Origin: Mesorhabditis belari | Lineage: Eukaryota > Nematoda > Chromadorea > Rhabditida > Rhabditidae | Assembly: GCA_958450365.1 (NCBI GenBank) | Contig: CAUEEP010000089.1 | Location: forward strand, 62,001-126,000 | Length of the DNA stretch: 64,000 nucleotides | Direction of reading: 5' to 3' | Shown here: positions 62,777 to 64,000 of the stretch, in pieces | How positions within the stretch are numbered: the stretch's first letter is position 1 | Layout: the number at the start of each line of letters is the position of its first letter | The notes under the pieces: model-generated | The model's input: only the letters and a program-made list of their open reading frames with translations | Told to the model about the DNA's origin: nothing | Database searches by the model: none | Position numbers and translations under genes: made by a program

Positions 62777-64000
62777 ATGCCCAGAGAAGATAAAAACCAA
62801 AAAGAACTGATGAAACCAATTGGATTTGATGATAGAACAGAATGGGTTATGGTTGAATCAGAGGAAAGAAAATATGAAAAGAGACTCGGGGAGGATAGTT
62901 GGGGTTGGAGAATGCGATATAAACTCAAAACACTAAATTCTGCTGAAAGAGAGCAATTCTACAAAGAAGCACCAAGTATTGTTTCAAGATTAAAAGCAGA
63001 AACTCAGACATTCAAAGATGCTCGTTATGTGATTGAGAATATCTTGGAGATAGAAGAAGAGAAGGAAAATCTACATGAAAAGGATATTTATGAAATATTT
63101 GGATTTTTTGTTTTGGGAGATTTTGAAACACAGCTCTGGAGAGAAAACAATGCTTTTACACGTCTTAAAAGTCACGGAGAGATTTGGATATCAAGTTTTG
63201 ACAATTGGAGGTGGTGTGCTTATCGGATTGAGAGTTTGAAAGAGATAAAAAGAAAGAAATGCACGACAAATTTTTATTTTCGATGTTTTATCTCTCAATT
63301 GACCGGTGAGGGATGGGTTCATATAGAATTGGATGAGTTTGTAAGTGAAGACTTGAAATTTTGGAAACAAATACCAGGACGATGGGTAGACAATCCAAGA
63401 ACTGAAATCTGGAGCTATGAAACTGAAAATGAAGACAAAAAACATGAATTGCTTCATTTTTCCCATTACAAACAAATCCCTCTTGAACGAATAATTAAGG
63501 CATTTGAAAAACAACAAAAAAGAATGGAAACGATCATAAAATTATATTTGAAACATCTGATTCCAATAGAAGATTCAGAGAAGAATAATGTTCCATTTAA
63601 TATTCAATCAATTCTCGATAAGGCTTCTGAGTCTAAAAGGCCTTATGGGCCCCATCCCTTCCCCCACTACATATTCCAATCAAGAAGTCCTCCTCGTCCA
63701 ATTTGTCAAAAGAATCATTCAGGGAAATGTCAAATGGATGGGTTTAGAAAAATGAGAAAATCTCTCAGAGTTCTATCAGATTTACCTAAAGAATTGCACA
63801 TTCCAGTATGTGGTGAAATCACGGAAAATGAGGCTTTGTTTGTGGAAAGTTACATGAATTGTATAAGATCTGATAGGGATCTGACTTTTCATTTCGTGAA
63901 AGATCCATTTCTATTTCTTTGCTGTCAAAGTCTCCTAGATATCCCATTTTTGATTCTCTTGGATCATCCAAATAATTATGAAAATGGAGAAAGAATTCCT
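62777..64000 (+). CDS. Large ORF with the unrecognised kinase-associated C-terminal domain, cut by window edge
   Basis: From ATG 62777 the frame stays open to the window end, more than 400 codons. An in-frame stop at 62744 bounds it unless an exon joins here. KELMKPIGFDD aligns with the start of kinase gene 1's C-terminal domain (KEPIKPMGFNE). TTNFYFRCF, FVSEDL, PGRWVDNPRTE and PLERIIKAFEK align with its later blocks. Beyond that comes a second module absent from kinase gene 1: HPFPHYIFQSRSPPRPIC, a CxxxHxxxC cluster (CQKNHSGKC) and RKMRKSLRVLSDLPKEL. A copy of this part lies at 29051. It could be the second half of kinase gene 2 or a separate gene. No known domain is recognised. Confidence 0.65.
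   Translation, partial: MPREDKNQKELMKPIGFDDRTEWVMVESEERKYEKRLGEDSWGWRMRYKLKTLNSAEREQFYKEAPSIVSRLKAETQTFKDARYVIENILEIEEEKENLHEKDIYEIFGFFVLGDFETQLWRENNAFTRLKSHGEIWISSFDNWRWCAYRIESLKEIKRKKCTTNFYFRCFISQLTGEGWVHIELDEFVSEDLKFWKQIPGRWVDNPRTEIWSYETENEDKKHELLHFSHYKQIPLERIIKAFEKQQKRMETIIKLYLKHLIPIEDSEKNNVPFNIQSILDKASESKRPYGPHPFPHYIFQSRSPPRPICQKNHSGKCQMDGFRKMRKSLRVLSDLPKELHIPVCGEITENEALFVESYMNCIRSDRDLTFHFVKDPFLFLCCQSLLDIPFLILLDHPNNYENGERIP

Overview
The window looks like nuclear DNA from a nematode. It is AT-rich, introns are short and end in the nematode-type acceptor TTTCAG, and it carries a lineage-specific kinase cluster, a neuropeptide-type receptor gene and many small fold-back repeats. No prokaryotic, viral or organellar gene is visible. 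No gene was identified by database search, so family names rest on motifs read by eye. Region 1-21.3 kb is mostly repeat and intron-like sequence: several copies of one palindromic repeat family, at least six other long hairpins, five tandem arrays (including an 11-bp array of about 1.1 kb and a 14-bp array with a TATA motif in every unit), a relic of an RTE-type LINE, and five tRNA-like loci, one with a nearly complete cloverleaf and an apparent intron. Four short ATG-led segments ending in a splice donor here have the phase needed to join the receptor gene at 21.35 kb, so this region may be its promoter and first-intron territory. Region 21.35-28.22 kb holds a complete seven-transmembrane receptor of the NPY/neuropeptide-receptor type. 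I assembled it from eleven exons with matching phases (526 residues); its C-terminal tail is spread over long introns. Region 29-35.1 kb is a nest of mobile DNA: a loose gene fragment, a 3.2-kb Mutator-like (MULE) transposon with long terminal inverted repeats and a multi-exon FLYWCH/MULE transposase, a related MITE nested inside it, and a 5'-truncated CR1-like LINE directly beside it. Region 35-64 kb is a kinase neighbourhood built by duplication. It contains one full kinase with a C-terminal domain I do not recognise (41.77-44.33 kb), a pseudokinase with intact frames that has lost the catalytic Asp and the DFG motif (44.69-46.91 kb), a compact intact kinase on the minus strand (55.91-57.14 kb), an inverted paralogue with one frameshift (60.69-61.85 kb), a kinase pseudogene (35.2-35.9 kb) and a divergent CMGC-like kinase (50.38-52.49 kb). 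Three paralogues share about 190 bp of upstream sequence containing a GATA site. An open frame of more than 400 codons running off the right edge (62.78 kb on) carries the same unrecognised C-terminal domain. Between these genes lie a 1.8-2.4 kb direct segmental duplication, a DIRS-type tyrosine-recombinase relic, a transposase-like gene and several hairpin elements, two of which sit inside kinase-gene introns.
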